From: Tropicibacter naphthalenivorans
Lineage (GTDB): Bacteria > Pseudomonadota > Alphaproteobacteria > Rhodobacterales > Rhodobacteraceae
Length of the DNA: 64,000 bases
Direction of reading: 5' to 3'
Assembly (NCBI RefSeq): GCF_900176475.1
Contig: NZ_FWXX01000006.1
Span: 186,001-250,000 of the forward strand
The translations under genes and the position numbers were made by a program. Positions 1-8,668 of this stretch are shown piece after piece; position 1 is the stretch's first letter, and every line of letters begins with the position of its first letter. The notes under the pieces were generated by a model. The model was not told the DNA's origin. It made no database searches and saw nothing but the letters and a program-made list of their open reading frames with translations.

Positions 1-312
1 TTCGGCCCGTGCTGTGATCGCCTGACCCGGAGCCGCAGGACGCATATAGTCAATGCGCAGGTTGATCGTCGCTGTTCCGGTGGGGCTTTGCGGATGGCTC
101 ATCACCGCCGCCCCGCCGCAGGTGTCCATCAGGGCCGACACCGCGCCGCCGTGAATCACCCCCGTCTCGGGATCGCCAATAAACCGCGCGTCATAGGGCA
201 TCACGATGGTCGCGCTGCCGTCGCCAATGTCAGTGATCCGCATCCCCAACGCCTTGGAGTGCGGGATCGTCTCGATAAACTGTCTGGCGATGCGGGCTTT
301 GTCGGCGGTCAT
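1..312 (-). CDS. PaaI-family hotdog thioesterase, 3' end cut off by the window edge
   Basis: The minus-strand frame opens with ATG at 312 and runs off the left edge after 104 codons. It contains GVIHGGAVSALMDTCGGAAV (about residues 58-77), the HGG segment and following helix typical of PaaI/YbgC-type hotdog-fold acyl-CoA thioesterases. Family members hydrolyse acyl- or aryl-CoA thioesters in the cytoplasm. It lies divergent from a MerR regulator and next to acyl-CoA dehydrogenase genes, which fits a housekeeping role in CoA-ester turnover. The C-terminal third is not visible, so substrate class cannot be judged. Confidence 0.85.
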   Translation of the reverse strand, partial: MTADKARIARQFIETIPHSKALGMRITDIGDGSATIVMPYDARFIGDPETGVIHGGAVSALMDTCGGAAVMSHPQSPTGTATINLRIDYMRPAAPGQAITARAE

Positions 313-462
313 TGCGGCTCTCTGACGGTTATGCACCCCCATATTGGGCGGCGCAAAGCCCCTGTGCAAGCGCGGTTTTTCCGTCGCGTCCCGGCCCCCG
401 TGATCCCGGTTGCACACCGCCCAAACGCGGCTTACCTTGCGTCTGCCGAGGGGAGAGACGAG

Positions 463-837
463 ATGGCCGAGACACGCCTAAGCTTTAAAGAGATGTGCGC
501 AAAGTTCGACGTGACCCCGCGCACGCTGCGCTATTACGAGTATATCGAACTGCTCCACCCTGATCGCGAGGGCCGCTCGCGCTTTTATGGCCCCAAGGAA
601 ATCGCTCGCATGACCCTGATCCTGCGGGGGCGCAAATTCGGCTTTCAACTCGAAGACATCCGCCAATGGCTGCTGATCTACGAAAAGGAAGGCACCGAGG
701 CGCAGATGAAGGCTTGGGTCGAAATGGCCGACCGCCAGCTGCAAGAGCTCGAAGAGCAGCGCCGCCAACTGGACGAGGCGGTCGATGAGCTGCGCGCCCT
801 GCGCAACGAGACCGCCGAATCTGTTAATCTATCTTAA
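463..837 (+). CDS. MerR-family transcriptional regulator (first of a tandem pair)
   Basis: A 124-residue protein. Residues about 6-75 form a MerR winged helix-turn-helix with FDVTPRTLRYYEYIELL, followed by a coiled-coil dimerisation helix (EMADRQLQELEEQRRQL). No C-terminal ligand domain or metal-binding cysteines are visible. The ATG at 463 follows GGGAGAGACGAG; an open frame continues upstream but has no protein-like content. It is a clear paralogue of the MerR gene at 1067. MerR proteins of this short type are known to control fatty-acid and branched-chain acyl-CoA genes in alphaproteobacteria, and acyl-CoA dehydrogenase genes follow. Confidence 0.9.
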   Translation: MAETRLSFKEMCAKFDVTPRTLRYYEYIELLHPDREGRSRFYGPKEIARMTLILRGRKFGFQLEDIRQWLLIYEKEGTEAQMKAWVEMADRQLQELEEQRRQLDEAVDELRALRNETAESVNLS

Positions 838-946
838 TTATTCGTTAACATTTTCCGACGACGTCGGGTAAGGTTTCCCTTACTAAGCCACCCAAAGCGC
901 TTTGAAGGATTATTGCGAATTCGCGCTGTTGACCTTTCGTGATGTT

Positions 947-986
947 ACGTCAACTTGGAATTGACGTGACGTATGAGTTACGTCAA
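947..986. promoter_or_regulatory. Probable MerR operator: three ACGTCAA half-sites
   Basis: ACGTCAA at 947-953 and TTGACGT at 961-967 form a perfect 7-base inverted repeat with a 7-base spacer. A further ACGTCAA at 980-986 makes a second inverted pair with the middle copy. The cluster lies about 80 bases before the second MerR gene and the acyl-CoA dehydrogenase operon. Related TTACGTAA/TACGTAAC sequences precede the thiolase operon at 5903. MerR control is inferred from position and symmetry. A separate palindrome, CCGACGACGTCGG, lies at 855-867 just after the first MerR gene. Confidence 0.6.
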
Positions 987-1066
987 CGAAAATTCCCGTT
1001 GTAGGAATAAGCACGAATGAGCACCTCGAGGCGTACACACTCACCTGCGGCTTGAGGAAACGGAAA

Positions 1067-1468
1067 ATGAACGACGAACGACAGATGACGATTCGAGAGA
1101 TGTGCGATGCTTTCGAGGTGACGCCACGGACGCTGCGCTTTTACGAGCAAAAGGAACTGCTGTTCCCCATTCGTGAAGGCCAAAAGCGTCTGTTCACCCG
1201 CCGCGACCGCGCGCGTCTCAAGCTGATCTTGCGCGGCAAGCGCTTTGGGTTCTCGCTGGAGGAAATCCGCCAGCTTCTGGACCTGTACAGCGTCGGCGAC
1301 CAGCAGCGCACGCAGTTGGCCCGCGCCTACGAGATCGCTCAGGATCGTCTGGCAGATATGAAATCGCAGCGCGCCGAGCTGGATGCAGCCATCGGCGAGC
1401 TCGAAGACCAGATGAAGTGGGGCGAAAAGATGCTCGCCTCGATGGACCAGAAAAGCGCGGCCGAATAA
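1067..1468 (+). CDS. MerR-family transcriptional regulator (second of a tandem pair)
   Basis: A 133-residue protein. I chose ATG 1067 because GAGGAAA lies 7 bases upstream; a TTG at 1052 is a weaker alternative. The N-terminal DNA-binding domain carries FEVTPRTLRFYEQKELLFP, LILRGKRFGFSLEEIRQLL and then a coiled coil (residues about 85-125). Domain layout and wording closely match the MerR gene at 463, suggesting tandem duplication. It lies 33 bases before a DmdC-like acyl-CoA dehydrogenase and is probably co-transcribed with it. The ACGTCAA array at 947-986 is the natural autoregulatory site. Confidence 0.92.
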   Translation: MNDERQMTIREMCDAFEVTPRTLRFYEQKELLFPIREGQKRLFTRRDRARLKLILRGKRFGFSLEEIRQLLDLYSVGDQQRTQLARAYEIAQDRLADMKSQRAELDAAIGELEDQMKWGEKMLASMDQKSAAE

Positions 1469-1501
1469 CGGTCGGCCGCGGGCAGTTTTAGGGAGAAACA
1501 C

Positions 1502-3280
1502 ATGCCCACATACACGGCGCCTATCGCAGATCAGGTTTTTGTCCTCGAAGAGATGCTTGGGGTATCTCGGCAGGACGTTCCCGGTTACGGGGACATGGAC
1601 CGCGACACCCTGACGGCCATCCTGGAAGAGGCGGGCAAGGTCGCTTCTGAAGTGATGGCCCCGCTGAACGCTGTGGGCGACACCCAAGGGTGTGTGTTGG
1701 AAAATGGCGTGGTTCGCACGCCGGACGGCTTCAAGGCGGCGTTTGATGCCGTGCGCGAAGGCGGCTGGACGGCGCTGGATTGCGATCCCGAGTATGGTGG
1801 TCAGGGTCTGCCTTATGTCGTCGCAACTGCGGTTGGAGAGCAGTTTTCGGCGGCCAACATGGCATTCAACATGTACCAGGGTCTGACGCATGGCGCATAT
1901 TCCGCGATCCATGCGCATGGCACTGACGACCAAAAAGCGACCTATCTGCCCAAAATGGTGACCTGTGAATGGACGGGCACCATGAACCTGACGGAGCCGC
2001 ATTGTGGCACCGATCTTGGCCTCATGCGCACCAAGGCCGTCCCGCAGGAGGACGGCACTTACAAGGTCACCGGCCAGAAGATTTTCATTTCTGCCGGTGA
2101 CCATGACATGTCCGAAAACGTGATCCACCTGGTGCTGGCCAAGATTCCCGGCGGCCCCGATGGCATCAAGGGCGTGTCGCTGTTCATCGTGCCCAAGTTC
2201 ATCGTCGAGGATGGCCAACCCGGCGCGCGCAACAGCGTCTCTGTTGGCAAGCTCGAAGAGAAGATGGGCATTCACGGCAACGCCACTTGCGTGATGAACT
2301 ACGACGAGGCGACCGGCTATCTCTTGGGCGAGGAACACAAGGGTATGCGCGCCATGTTCACCATGATGAACGAAGCCCGCGTCGGCGTTGGCCTTCAGGG
2401 CTATGCGCAGGCCGAGGTCGCCTATCAAAACGCGCTGATCTACGCCAAAGACCGCCTTCAGGGCCGTGACGTGACCGGCGCGAAAAATCCCGACGGCCCC
2501 GCCGATCCGCTGATCGTGCACCCGGATATTCGCCGCAACCTCTTGGATCAAAAGAGCTTTGTCGAGGGGGCCCGCGCCTTTGCGTACTGGGGGGCATCCT
2601 TGATTGACCGTGCCCACCGCTGCGAAGACAAGGCCGCCGATGGTCTGGTGTCGCTGATGACCCCCGTGGTCAAAGGCTTCCTCACCGACAAGGGCTTCGA
2701 GATGGCAACGCAGGCCCAGCAGGTCTACGGCGGCCACGGCTACATCGAGGAATGGGGCATGTCGCAATTCGCCCGCGACGCCCGCATCGCCATGATCTAC
2801 GAAGGCGCAAACGGCGTTCAGGCGCTGGACCTCGTGGGCCGCAAACTGGCGCAGGACGGCGGCAAGCACGTCATGGCCTTCTTTGCGCAGGTCACCGATT
2901 TTATCAAGGAAACCAAGGGCCGGTCCGAAGCCTTCGACAAGGACTTCCGCGAGCCTTTGAAAGCCGCCTCCAAGGATCTGCAAGCGGCGGGGATGTATTT
3001 CATGCAGAACGGCATGAAAAACCCCAACGCGGCGCTGTCGGGATCGTATGATTTCATGCACCTGATGGGCCACGTCTGCCTTGGCCTGATGTGGGCGAAG
3101 ATGGCGGTCACCGCCGAGGATAAACTGGCGGAAGGCACCGGCGACGCGGACTTTTACAAGACCAAGATCGCCACGGGCCGCTACTACATGGCGCGGCAAC
3201 TGCCGATGACCACGACCCACCTGCGCCGCATCGAAAGCGGCGCGGACCCGGTGATGTCGCTGGACGCCGAGCAGTTCTGA
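1502..3280 (+). CDS. Long acyl-CoA dehydrogenase, DmdC-like (592 aa)
   Basis: A flavoprotein dehydrogenase introducing the 2,3 double bond into an acyl-CoA. At 592 residues it is the long subclass with a C-terminal extension, like DmdC (3-methylmercaptopropionyl-CoA dehydrogenase) and related FadE-type enzymes. Visible are [16 protein letters not shown] (substrate/FAD region) and [18 protein letters not shown]. The catalytic glutamate of the MCAD type is E434 in [19 protein letters not shown] precedes the ATG. It follows the second MerR gene and heads a run of small genes and another dehydrogenase. DmdC versus general FadE activity cannot be separated from sequence alone. Confidence 0.9.
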   Translation: MPTYTAPIADQVFVLEEMLGVSRQDVPGYGDMDRDTLTAILEEAGKVASEVMAPLNAVGDTQGCVLENGVVRTPDGFKAAFDAVREGGWTALDCDPEYGGQGLPYVVATAVGEQFSAANMAFNMYQGLTHGAYSAIHAHGTDDQKATYLPKMVTCEWTGTMNLTEPHCGTDLGLMRTKAVPQEDGTYKVTGQKIFISAGDHDMSENVIHLVLAKIPGGPDGIKGVSLFIVPKFIVEDGQPGARNSVSVGKLEEKMGIHGNATCVMNYDEATGYLLGEEHKGMRAMFTMMNEARVGVGLQGYAQAEVAYQNALIYAKDRLQGRDVTGAKNPDGPADPLIVHPDIRRNLLDQKSFVEGARAFAYWGASLIDRAHRCEDKAADGLVSLMTPVVKGFLTDKGFEMATQAQQVYGGHGYIEEWGMSQFARDARIAMIYEGANGVQALDLVGRKLAQDGGKHVMAFFAQVTDFIKETKGRSEAFDKDFREPLKAASKDLQAAGMYFMQNGMKNPNAALSGSYDFMHLMGHVCLGLMWAKMAVTAEDKLAEGTGDADFYKTKIATGRYYMARQLPMTTTHLRRIESGADPVMSLDAEQF

Positions 3281-3322
3281 GGGAAAGGTGGGGGCAACCC
3301 CACCCAAACCCCCGGAGGCGGC

Positions 3323-3535
3323 GTGATTTCTTTTCTGGAACTGATCAAACTGCTGGCGATGCTGGTGCTGTTCGGCGCGCTGGTCCGGGCCGGGTACGGC
3401 GCGGTATCGGTGTCGCCCGAATTCGGGGACGGCACGCTGAACGCTGGCCCGCAGGTGCGCCCCGCGCTGATCTGGGCGGGTTGCGCGCTGGGGGTCTTTG
3501 TCCTCTCAGGACTTTTACAGAAAAGGATAAAATGA
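3323..3535 (+). CDS. Small two-helix membrane protein, unknown function
   Basis: A 70-residue protein starting at GTG 3323 behind GGAGGC. It has two hydrophobic segments: residues about 6-27 (LIKLLAMLVLFGALVRAG) and 48-64 (ALIWAGCALGVFVLSGLL), ending in a basic tail QKRIK. Its TGA stop overlaps the next ATG as ATGA (3532-3535), so the two small genes are translationally coupled. It sits between two acyl-CoA dehydrogenase genes in one direction. I do not recognise a family. Confidence 0.7.
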   Translation: MISFLELIKLLAMLVLFGALVRAGYGAVSVSPEFGDGTLNAGPQVRPALIWAGCALGVFVLSGLLQKRIK

Positions 3536-3747
3536 TGCCAAAACGTTTCCGTCTGACGCGGCGTTTTCCTGTCGCCATGACCGAAGATGGCTATCGTGGC
3601 CTCAAGCGGTTCGCGCATGACGCCGGGCTCGACGAAGGAGAGGCGCTGTCCTTTTTGTTCGAGCATTTCGACAGCGTGACAGACACCGACGCGCTGAACC
3701 ACCGGCTGCGGGTTTTCAACTCCGAGCTGGAGGCGCGCAAACGCTAA
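3532..3747 (+). CDS. Small basic hypothetical protein coupled to the membrane protein
   Basis: A 71-residue protein starting at ATG 3532 (or 3535) with AAAAGGA upstream, overlapping the preceding stop. It is rich in charged residues (FRLTRRFPVAM, EDGYRGLKRFAHDAGLDEGE) and predicted helical, with no cysteine or membrane segment. It ends 21 bases before the next acyl-CoA dehydrogenase gene, inside the same operon. The fold vaguely recalls small ribbon-helix-helix or antitoxin-size proteins, but no signature supports that. Function unknown. Confidence 0.65.
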   Translation: MMPKRFRLTRRFPVAMTEDGYRGLKRFAHDAGLDEGEALSFLFEHFDSVTDTDALNHRLRVFNSELEARKR

Positions 3748-3768
3748 CGCCGGTTGGGGAGGACCGAC

Positions 3769-4902
3769 ATGAGCTGGATGACCGAAGAGCACGCGATGCT
3801 GGCGGAAATGACCGCCAAGTTCATCGAAACCGAGTGGCAGCCGCAGTTTGAACGCTGGCGCAAGCAAGGCATGATGGACCGCGCGACATGGCAGCAGGCG
3901 GGCGAGCTGGGCCTGCTCTGCCCCTCCATCCCCGAGGAATACGGCGGCGCGGGCGGCGATTTCGGCCACGAAGCGGTCATCCTGATCGAAGGCTCACGCG
4001 CCAATCTGGCCTCTTGGGGCCACGGCATCCATTCGGGCATCGTCGCGCATTACATCCTCGCCTATGGCACCGAGGAGCAGAAAAAGCGCTGGCTGCCCAA
4101 GATGGTGACCGGCGAGCTGGTGGGCGCCCTGGCGATGACCGAGCCGTCGACCGGATCGGACGTCCAGCGGATCAAAACCCGCGCCGTGCGCGACGGCAAC
4201 GCCTATAAGCTGTCGGGACAAAAAACCTTTATCACCAACGGCCAACACGCCAACCTGATCGTGGTAGCGGCGAAAACCGACCCTTCGCAGGGCTCCAAAG
4301 GCGTGTCGCTGGTGGTGGTGGAAACCGACGGCGCGGCTGGCTTTTCGCGCGGACGCAACCTTGACAAGATCGGCTGCCACGCCGCGGACACGTCCGAGCT
4401 GTTCTTCGACAACGTGGAAATCCCGCCCGAAAACATTCTCGGGCAGGAAGAGGGTCAGGGCTTTTACCAGCTGATGAAACAGCTCCCCCAAGAGCGCCTG
4501 ATCATCGGCTGCGGCGCCGTGGGTGCCATGGAAGGCGCGGTCGCCCGCACCATCGCCTACTGCAAGGAACGCGAAGCCTTTGGCGGCCCGCTCACCCAAT
4601 TCCAGAACACCCGCTTCAAACTGGCGGAATGCCAGACGAAAACCACCGTCGCCCGCGCCTTTCTTGACGCCTGTATGGTGGAACACCTGCGCGGTGAGCT
4701 GTCGGTCGAAAAGGCCGCCATGGCCAAATACTGGCTGTCCGACACCCAAGGTGAAGTCCTCGACGACTGCCTGCAACTGCACGGCGGCTACGGATTTATG
4801 CAGGAATACGCGGTGGCCGAGATGTGGACCGACGCACGGGTCCAGCGCATCTATGGCGGCACCAATGAGATCATGAAGGAACTGATTGCGCGCAACCTCT
4901 GA
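3769..4902 (+). CDS. Acyl-CoA dehydrogenase (377 aa), IVD-like catalytic position
   Basis: A standard-length acyl-CoA dehydrogenase. ATG 3769 has GGAGGA 5 bases upstream. Motifs are [19 protein letters not shown] (FAD/substrate loop), [19 protein letters not shown] and [16 protein letters not shown]. The C-terminal site that bears the MCAD-type catalytic Glu is Gly here (IYGGTNE). E242 in PQERLII lies where isovaleryl- and long-chain enzymes keep their base on helix G. This separates it from the 592-residue enzyme upstream, which has the MCAD-type base. Last gene of the MerR-led operon. Confidence 0.92.
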   Translation: MSWMTEEHAMLAEMTAKFIETEWQPQFERWRKQGMMDRATWQQAGELGLLCPSIPEEYGGAGGDFGHEAVILIEGSRANLASWGHGIHSGIVAHYILAYGTEEQKKRWLPKMVTGELVGALAMTEPSTGSDVQRIKTRAVRDGNAYKLSGQKTFITNGQHANLIVVAAKTDPSQGSKGVSLVVVETDGAAGFSRGRNLDKIGCHAADTSELFFDNVEIPPENILGQEEGQGFYQLMKQLPQERLIIGCGAVGAMEGAVARTIAYCKEREAFGGPLTQFQNTRFKLAECQTKTTVARAFLDACMVEHLRGELSVEKAAMAKYWLSDTQGEVLDDCLQLHGGYGFMQEYAVAEMWTDARVQRIYGGTNEIMKELIARNL

Positions 4903-4931
4903 CGGCGGTGCGGGCTGAAAGCGGGGAAGAT

Positions 4932-4953
4932 GGATATTTGTAAAGAGAAGAAG
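4932..4953 (-). repeat. Dispersed motif copy 1 (gene-border repeat)
   Basis: The plus strand carries GATATTTGTAAAGAGAAG inside a 22-base unit just after the acyl-CoA dehydrogenase stop. It is the reverse complement of the form found at 5134, 23365, 28355 and 33458 and is identical to the 28355 copy over 22 bases. It lies in the 319-base gap 4903-5221, which has no convincing gene and contains this copy and the next. No strong hairpin adjoins this copy. Confidence 0.75.
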
Positions 4954-5133
4954 CAGGAAGGTCGCACATCGTACCCAGCGTCAGGGCTGCACTCGACCTT
5001 CCTGCATTGCCGGCTCCGTTTCGGCAGAGCCGGTCTTCTCCTCTTGCGGTCATCGGCTTCCCAGCCTGTACCGCAGAACCAGACTACACTTATGCGTGTT
5101 AAAGAGCGGTTACCGAGGGCTGCGACATTGTGT

Positions 5134-5184
5134 TTCTTCTCTTAGAAAATATCCTGCGGGGGTGTGGGGGTGCAAAACCCCCAC
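5134..5184 (+). repeat. Dispersed motif copy 2 with adjoining hairpin
   Basis: TTCTTCTCTTAGAAAATATC at 5134-5153 (the unit ends at 5154) is the most divergent copy. It is followed by a perfect 8-bp hairpin, GTGGGGGT (5164-5171) and ACCCCCAC (5177-5184), with a 5-base loop. It ends 37 bases before the glutathione transferase ATG, so the hairpin could be in that gene's leader. Copies at 23365 and 33458 also have a GC-rich hairpin downstream. Confidence 0.75.
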
Positions 5185-5221
5185 GCGATCCCTTGAAACA
5201 AGCGCAACGGGAGGTTGGCGC

Positions 5222-5860
5222 ATGACCATCAAACTGCATTGCTTCGGCGAAAGCGGAAACGCCTACAAGGCGGCTTTGCCCTTGGAACTCTCCGGCCTCG
5301 TGTGGGAGCCGGTTTACGTTGACTTCTTCGGCGGCGCGACCCGCACGCCTGAATACTTGGCCAACGTCAACGAGATGGGCGAAGCCCCAGTGCTCGAAGA
5401 TGGAGACCTCAAGCTTAGCCAGTCTGCCATCATCCAGATGCACATCACCGAGAAAACCGGCAAGTTCGGCGGCACCACCCCCGAGGAGCAGCGCGAAGTC
5501 ATGCGCTGGATGTTCTGGGACAATCACAAGATGTCGTCCCAAGCCGGCATGACCCGCTTTCTCATGAACTTCCTCCCCGAGGACAAGCGCCCCGCCCCGG
5601 TGATCCAATTCATGCAAGGCCGCCTCAAGGCCGCCTACAAGACGCTCGACCACCATCTCGAAAACCGCGACTGGATCGTGGGCAGCGCCCCCACCAACGC
5701 CGATTTCAGCTGTTGCGGTTACCTTTTCTACCCCGAGCCCTTTGGCTTTGACCGCGCCGACTGGCCCAATATCGACCGGTGGCTGTCCAACATCCAAGGC
5801 CTCGACGGCTGGAAACACCCTTACGATCTGATGCCGGGCTCTCCGGCGGATCGCGCCTGA
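5222..5860 (+). CDS. Glutathione S-transferase family protein (212 aa)
   Basis: Starts at ATG 5222 behind GGGAGG. The N-terminal thioredoxin-like half has the LHCFGESGNAYKAAL start and EMGEAPVLEDGDLKLSQSAI, where the Pro and Ser correspond to the glutathione-binding cis-Pro and ESxAI region. The helical C-terminal half (about 90-205) has WIVGSAPTNADFSCCGYL, matching the conserved N-cap of GST helix 6. It probably conjugates or reduces with glutathione in the cytosol. It stands alone between the dehydrogenase operon and the thiolase operon, preceded by the dispersed motif and hairpin. Confidence 0.88.
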   Translation: MTIKLHCFGESGNAYKAALPLELSGLVWEPVYVDFFGGATRTPEYLANVNEMGEAPVLEDGDLKLSQSAIIQMHITEKTGKFGGTTPEEQREVMRWMFWDNHKMSSQAGMTRFLMNFLPEDKRPAPVIQFMQGRLKAAYKTLDHHLENRDWIVGSAPTNADFSCCGYLFYPEPFGFDRADWPNIDRWLSNIQGLDGWKHPYDLMPGSPADRA

Positions 5861-5902
5861 CATGGCGGCCCCGGCCCGGACAGTCAAAACGACCTAACGT
5901 CT

Positions 5903-5925
5903 TTACGTAAGCCGCCACTACGTAA
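5903..5925. promoter_or_regulatory. ACGTAA-rich probable operator before the thiolase operon
   Basis: TTACGTAA at 5903-5910 is a perfect palindrome, followed after 8 bases by TACGTAA at 5919-5925, about 70 bases before the thiolase ATG. The ACGT-centred wording recalls the ACGTCAA array before the second MerR gene. A shared MerR regulator for both beta-oxidation operons is plausible but inferred. Confidence 0.5.
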
Positions 5926-5993
5926 CTCTTGCGTGGGCCGCGGCTTTCCCCCACCCTGATCTCAAGAAATCGATCCGACAGGAGCCTAACTCT

Positions 5994-7205
5994 ATGACCG
6001 AAGCCTATATTTATGACGCAGTCCGGACCCCGCGCGGCAAGGGCCGCAAGGACGGGTCGCTGCACGAGGTGACCTCGCTGCGTCTGTCGGCGCAGGTGCT
6101 CAACGCCATCAAGGACCGCAACGGTCTGGACGGGCACGCCGTCGAAGACGTCATCTGGGGCAATGTCACCCAGGTTGGCGAGCAGGGCGGCTGCCTTGCG
6201 CGCTCGGCGGTGCTGGCCTCGGACCTTGATGAATCCATCCCCGGCCTGTCGATCAACCGCTTTTGCGCCTCGGGCATGGAGGCGGTAAACCTTGCCGCCA
6301 ACCAGGTCAAGGGCGGCGCAGGGCAAGCCTATATCGCCGGCGGCGTCGAGATGATGGGCCGCGTGGCCATGGGCAGCGACGGCGCGGCGATTGCCGTGGA
6401 CCCCAGCCTTGCCATGGAAAGCTATTTCGTCCCCCAAGGCATCAGCGCCGATATCATCGCCACCGAGTATGGCTTTAGCCGCGATGACGTGGACAGCCTT
6501 GCGGTTGAATCCCAGCGCCGCGCCGCCGAGGCTTGGGCCGACAACCGCTTTGCCAAGTCGGTCATCACCGTGCGCGACCAGAACAATCTGGCGATCCTCG
6601 ACCGCGACGAATACATGCGCCCCGCCACCGATATGCAAAGCCTTGGCGCGCTGAAACCGTCGTTCAAGGACATGGGCGAAGTCATGCCCGGTTTCGACCA
6701 GATTGCCTTGATGAAATACCCGCACCTTGAGCGGATCAACCACGTGCACCACGCCGGGAACTCTTCGGGGATCGTCGATGGCTCTGCTGCGGTGCTGATC
6801 GGCAACAAGGAATTCGGCGAGCAATACGGCATCAAGCCCCGCGCCCGCATCCGCGCCACCTGCAAGATCGGCACCGATCCGACCATCATGCTGACCGGCC
6901 CCGTCCCCGCCACCGAGAAAATCCTGCGCGACAGCGGCATGTCGATCAACGACATCGACCTGTTCGAAGTCAACGAAGCCTTTGCTTCTGTTGTGCTACG
7001 CTTCATGCAGGCGTTCGATGTGGATGCCTCCAAGGTCAATGTCAATGGCGGCTCGATCGCCATGGGCCACCCGCTTGGCGCGACCGGCGCGATCATCATC
7101 GGCACCCTGCTCGATGAGCTGGAGCGCACCGGCAAGGGCACCGGCCTTGCCACGCTGTGCATCGCCAGCGGCATGGGCGCGGCCACCATCATCGAAAGGC
7201 TCTGA
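5994..7205 (+). CDS. fadA: Acetyl-CoA C-acyltransferase (thiolase), FadA-like
   Basis: A 403-residue thiolase that cleaves 3-ketoacyl-CoA with CoA in beta-oxidation. All active-site elements are present: nucleophile C91 in NRFCASGM, HHAGNSSGIVDG, NEAFASV, H359 in AMGHPLGATG and C389 in CIASGMGA. ATG 5994 follows ACAGGAGCC. Six bases separate it from the next gene, and it heads a co-directional series ending in the FadB/FadJ-type enzyme, so the usual fadA-fadB pair is split by four inserted genes. Chain-length preference cannot be read from sequence. Confidence 0.93.
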   Translation: MTEAYIYDAVRTPRGKGRKDGSLHEVTSLRLSAQVLNAIKDRNGLDGHAVEDVIWGNVTQVGEQGGCLARSAVLASDLDESIPGLSINRFCASGMEAVNLAANQVKGGAGQAYIAGGVEMMGRVAMGSDGAAIAVDPSLAMESYFVPQGISADIIATEYGFSRDDVDSLAVESQRRAAEAWADNRFAKSVITVRDQNNLAILDRDEYMRPATDMQSLGALKPSFKDMGEVMPGFDQIALMKYPHLERINHVHHAGNSSGIVDGSAAVLIGNKEFGEQYGIKPRARIRATCKIGTDPTIMLTGPVPATEKILRDSGMSINDIDLFEVNEAFASVVLRFMQAFDVDASKVNVNGGSIAMGHPLGATGAIIIGTLLDELERTGKGTGLATLCIASGMGAATIIERL

Positions 7206-7211
7206 TCCCAG

Positions 7212-8123
7212 ATGCAGACCACACCGGGCGATACGGCATTGGACATTGCGCAGCTCTCTCTGGATGAAACCGGAGAGGCTCTGCTGACGCGCAATTTCGA
7301 CCTGTTCGCCCGGCATTACACCACGCCCTTTACCATCTCGACCGAAGCCGGGATGCAGCTGCGCCCGACCATGGCCGAGCTGCGCACCGGCTTTGAGGCG
7401 GCCAGCGATCACTATGCCTCGCTGGGGGTGGATCGGCTGGTACGCAACGTCGATGTGGCGGTGTTTGACGGGCCGGACCGGCTGCGCTTTGTCCATGTTT
7501 CGCACCTGTATGCGGGGGACGACCTGGTGCGCCCGCCCTATCCGAACTTTACCGTGATGGAGCGGCGCGGCGACGGATGGAAGACCGTCTCGACCCAGCA
7601 TGTGGTGGCCGACGCGGGCGCGCATGGCAAGGCGCTACTGGCCATTGGCCAGAGCGACGAGCCCACCGCGCAGGACCGCGAGCAAACCTTGTGGGAGTTT
7701 CAAACGACGCTGGACCGGATGACCCACGCCTATCTGGACGGCGATTTTGACGCCCTGTGTGACACCGTGCAGTTCCCGCTGTTCATGCAGGGCAGCCGGA
7801 TCAACCAAGTGATCGCGGATCGGGATGCGCTGCGGCAAGACTTTGACCGCTGCATGACCGAATTCAAGGTGCATGGGCTGACCGACATTGTGCGCCTTGT
7901 CAAAAGCGCCGAAGCCGTGGGCACGCGCCGGATGCACGGCACCTACCGCACGCATATCCTGCGTAAGACAGAGCTGCTGATCCCGTCCTACACCAGCGCG
8001 ATGACGCTGGAACAAGGCGACGACGGCCAGTGGCGCGTCACCGCCGTCATGCACCCCATGGGCCATTTGACCCTTGATCGGATCACCGGCAGCGACCTGT
8101 CGGCGTCCCGGACCAAAGTCTGA
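7212..8123 (+). CDS. Double NTF2-like (SnoaL-type) domain protein A
   Basis: A 303-residue protein made of two related domains of about 130 residues (15-150 and 160-300), each with an N-terminal helix, a beta-rich centre and a closing strand pair. The second domain has THILRKTELLIPSYTSAM near the end, matched by TEFLREGQQVIPPYTSSA in the protein at 8669, so the two are paralogues. NTF2-like folds include cyclases, isomerases and ligand-binding proteins; no catalytic residue can be named. No signal peptide is present. It lies 6 bases after the thiolase gene in the same operon. Confidence 0.8.
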   Translation: MQTTPGDTALDIAQLSLDETGEALLTRNFDLFARHYTTPFTISTEAGMQLRPTMAELRTGFEAASDHYASLGVDRLVRNVDVAVFDGPDRLRFVHVSHLYAGDDLVRPPYPNFTVMERRGDGWKTVSTQHVVADAGAHGKALLAIGQSDEPTAQDREQTLWEFQTTLDRMTHAYLDGDFDALCDTVQFPLFMQGSRINQVIADRDALRQDFDRCMTEFKVHGLTDIVRLVKSAEAVGTRRMHGTYRTHILRKTELLIPSYTSAMTLEQGDDGQWRVTAVMHPMGHLTLDRITGSDLSASRTKV

Positions 8124-8138
8124 GTAAAGGAGTAACCC

Positions 8139-8207
8139 GTGCCCAACGTGACCGCAAAAGCCACTCGCCCGGCCCCATCCACCGCGCCCCGCGCAGGAGG
8201 TGCGTAA
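8139..8207 (+). CDS. Possible 22-residue micro-ORF coupled to the cupin gene
   Basis: GTG 8139 has AAGGAG 7 bases upstream, and the TAA stop shares its last base with the cupin ATG (TAATG at 8205-8209). The peptide is Ala/Pro/Thr-rich (PNVTAKATRPAPSTAPRAGG) with no recognisable fold. The good ribosome site and tight stop-start overlap suggest it is translated and couples translation into the cupin gene, possibly a leader peptide. Short length makes chance possible. Confidence 0.4.
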   Translation: MPNVTAKATRPAPSTAPRAGGA

Positions 8208-8665
8208 TGCCCAAGATTGACCTGACCCGGCTGCCGGTTCTGACCGGATCAAGCTATCCCGCACCGCATGACGCCGCCATGGCGGGGCGCAGCCAGCAGC
8301 GCCTTGGTGATGCGGCGGGCCTGACGCAGTTCGGGGCCAATCTGGTGCGGCTCGCGCCCGGCGCCATGTCGTCGCTGCGGCACTGGCACGAGGAACAGGA
8401 CGAATTTCTGGTGGTCACCGAGGGCGCGCTGACGCTGGTCGATGACACGGGCGAGACGCCCCTGAGCCCCGGCGATTGCTGCGCCTTCCCCAAGGGGGAT
8501 CGCAACGGTCATCACATCGTCAACAGATCGGACGCCGAAGGCGCCTTTGTCGTCATCGGCACCCGCACCCCGACCGAGCGGGGCCATTATTCAGACGTCG
8601 ATATGCAAGTCACCGTGGACGCGGGCCAAATGGCCTTTACCCGCCGCGACGGAAGCCCTTTCTGA
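8207..8665 (+). CDS. Single-domain cupin protein
   Basis: A 152-residue protein starting at ATG 8207. Residues about 45-120 form a cupin barrel: HWHEEQDEFLVVTEGALTL (motif 1, with two His and a Glu for metal binding) and LSPGDCCAFPKGDRNGHHIV (motif 2 with the closing His). A bound metal is likely. The tail VDAGQMAFTRRDGSPF is family-like. It lies between two paralogous double NTF2-like genes in a beta-oxidation operon; its TGA at 8663 is 3 bases before the next ATG. Role unknown; it could act on an unusual acyl-CoA-derived ring or hydroxy acid. Confidence 0.85.
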   Translation: MPKIDLTRLPVLTGSSYPAPHDAAMAGRSQQRLGDAAGLTQFGANLVRLAPGAMSSLRHWHEEQDEFLVVTEGALTLVDDTGETPLSPGDCCAFPKGDRNGHHIVNRSDAEGAFVVIGTRTPTERGHYSDVDMQVTVDAGQMAFTRRDGSPF

Positions 8666-8668
8666 CCC

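Noticed and set aside
983-3307. Very long minus-strand open frame opposite MerR and acyl-CoA dehydrogenase
   Set aside because: It mirrors the codon pattern of the plus-strand genes, is His/Arg/Ala/Gly-rich without any domain, and lacks a ribosome site.
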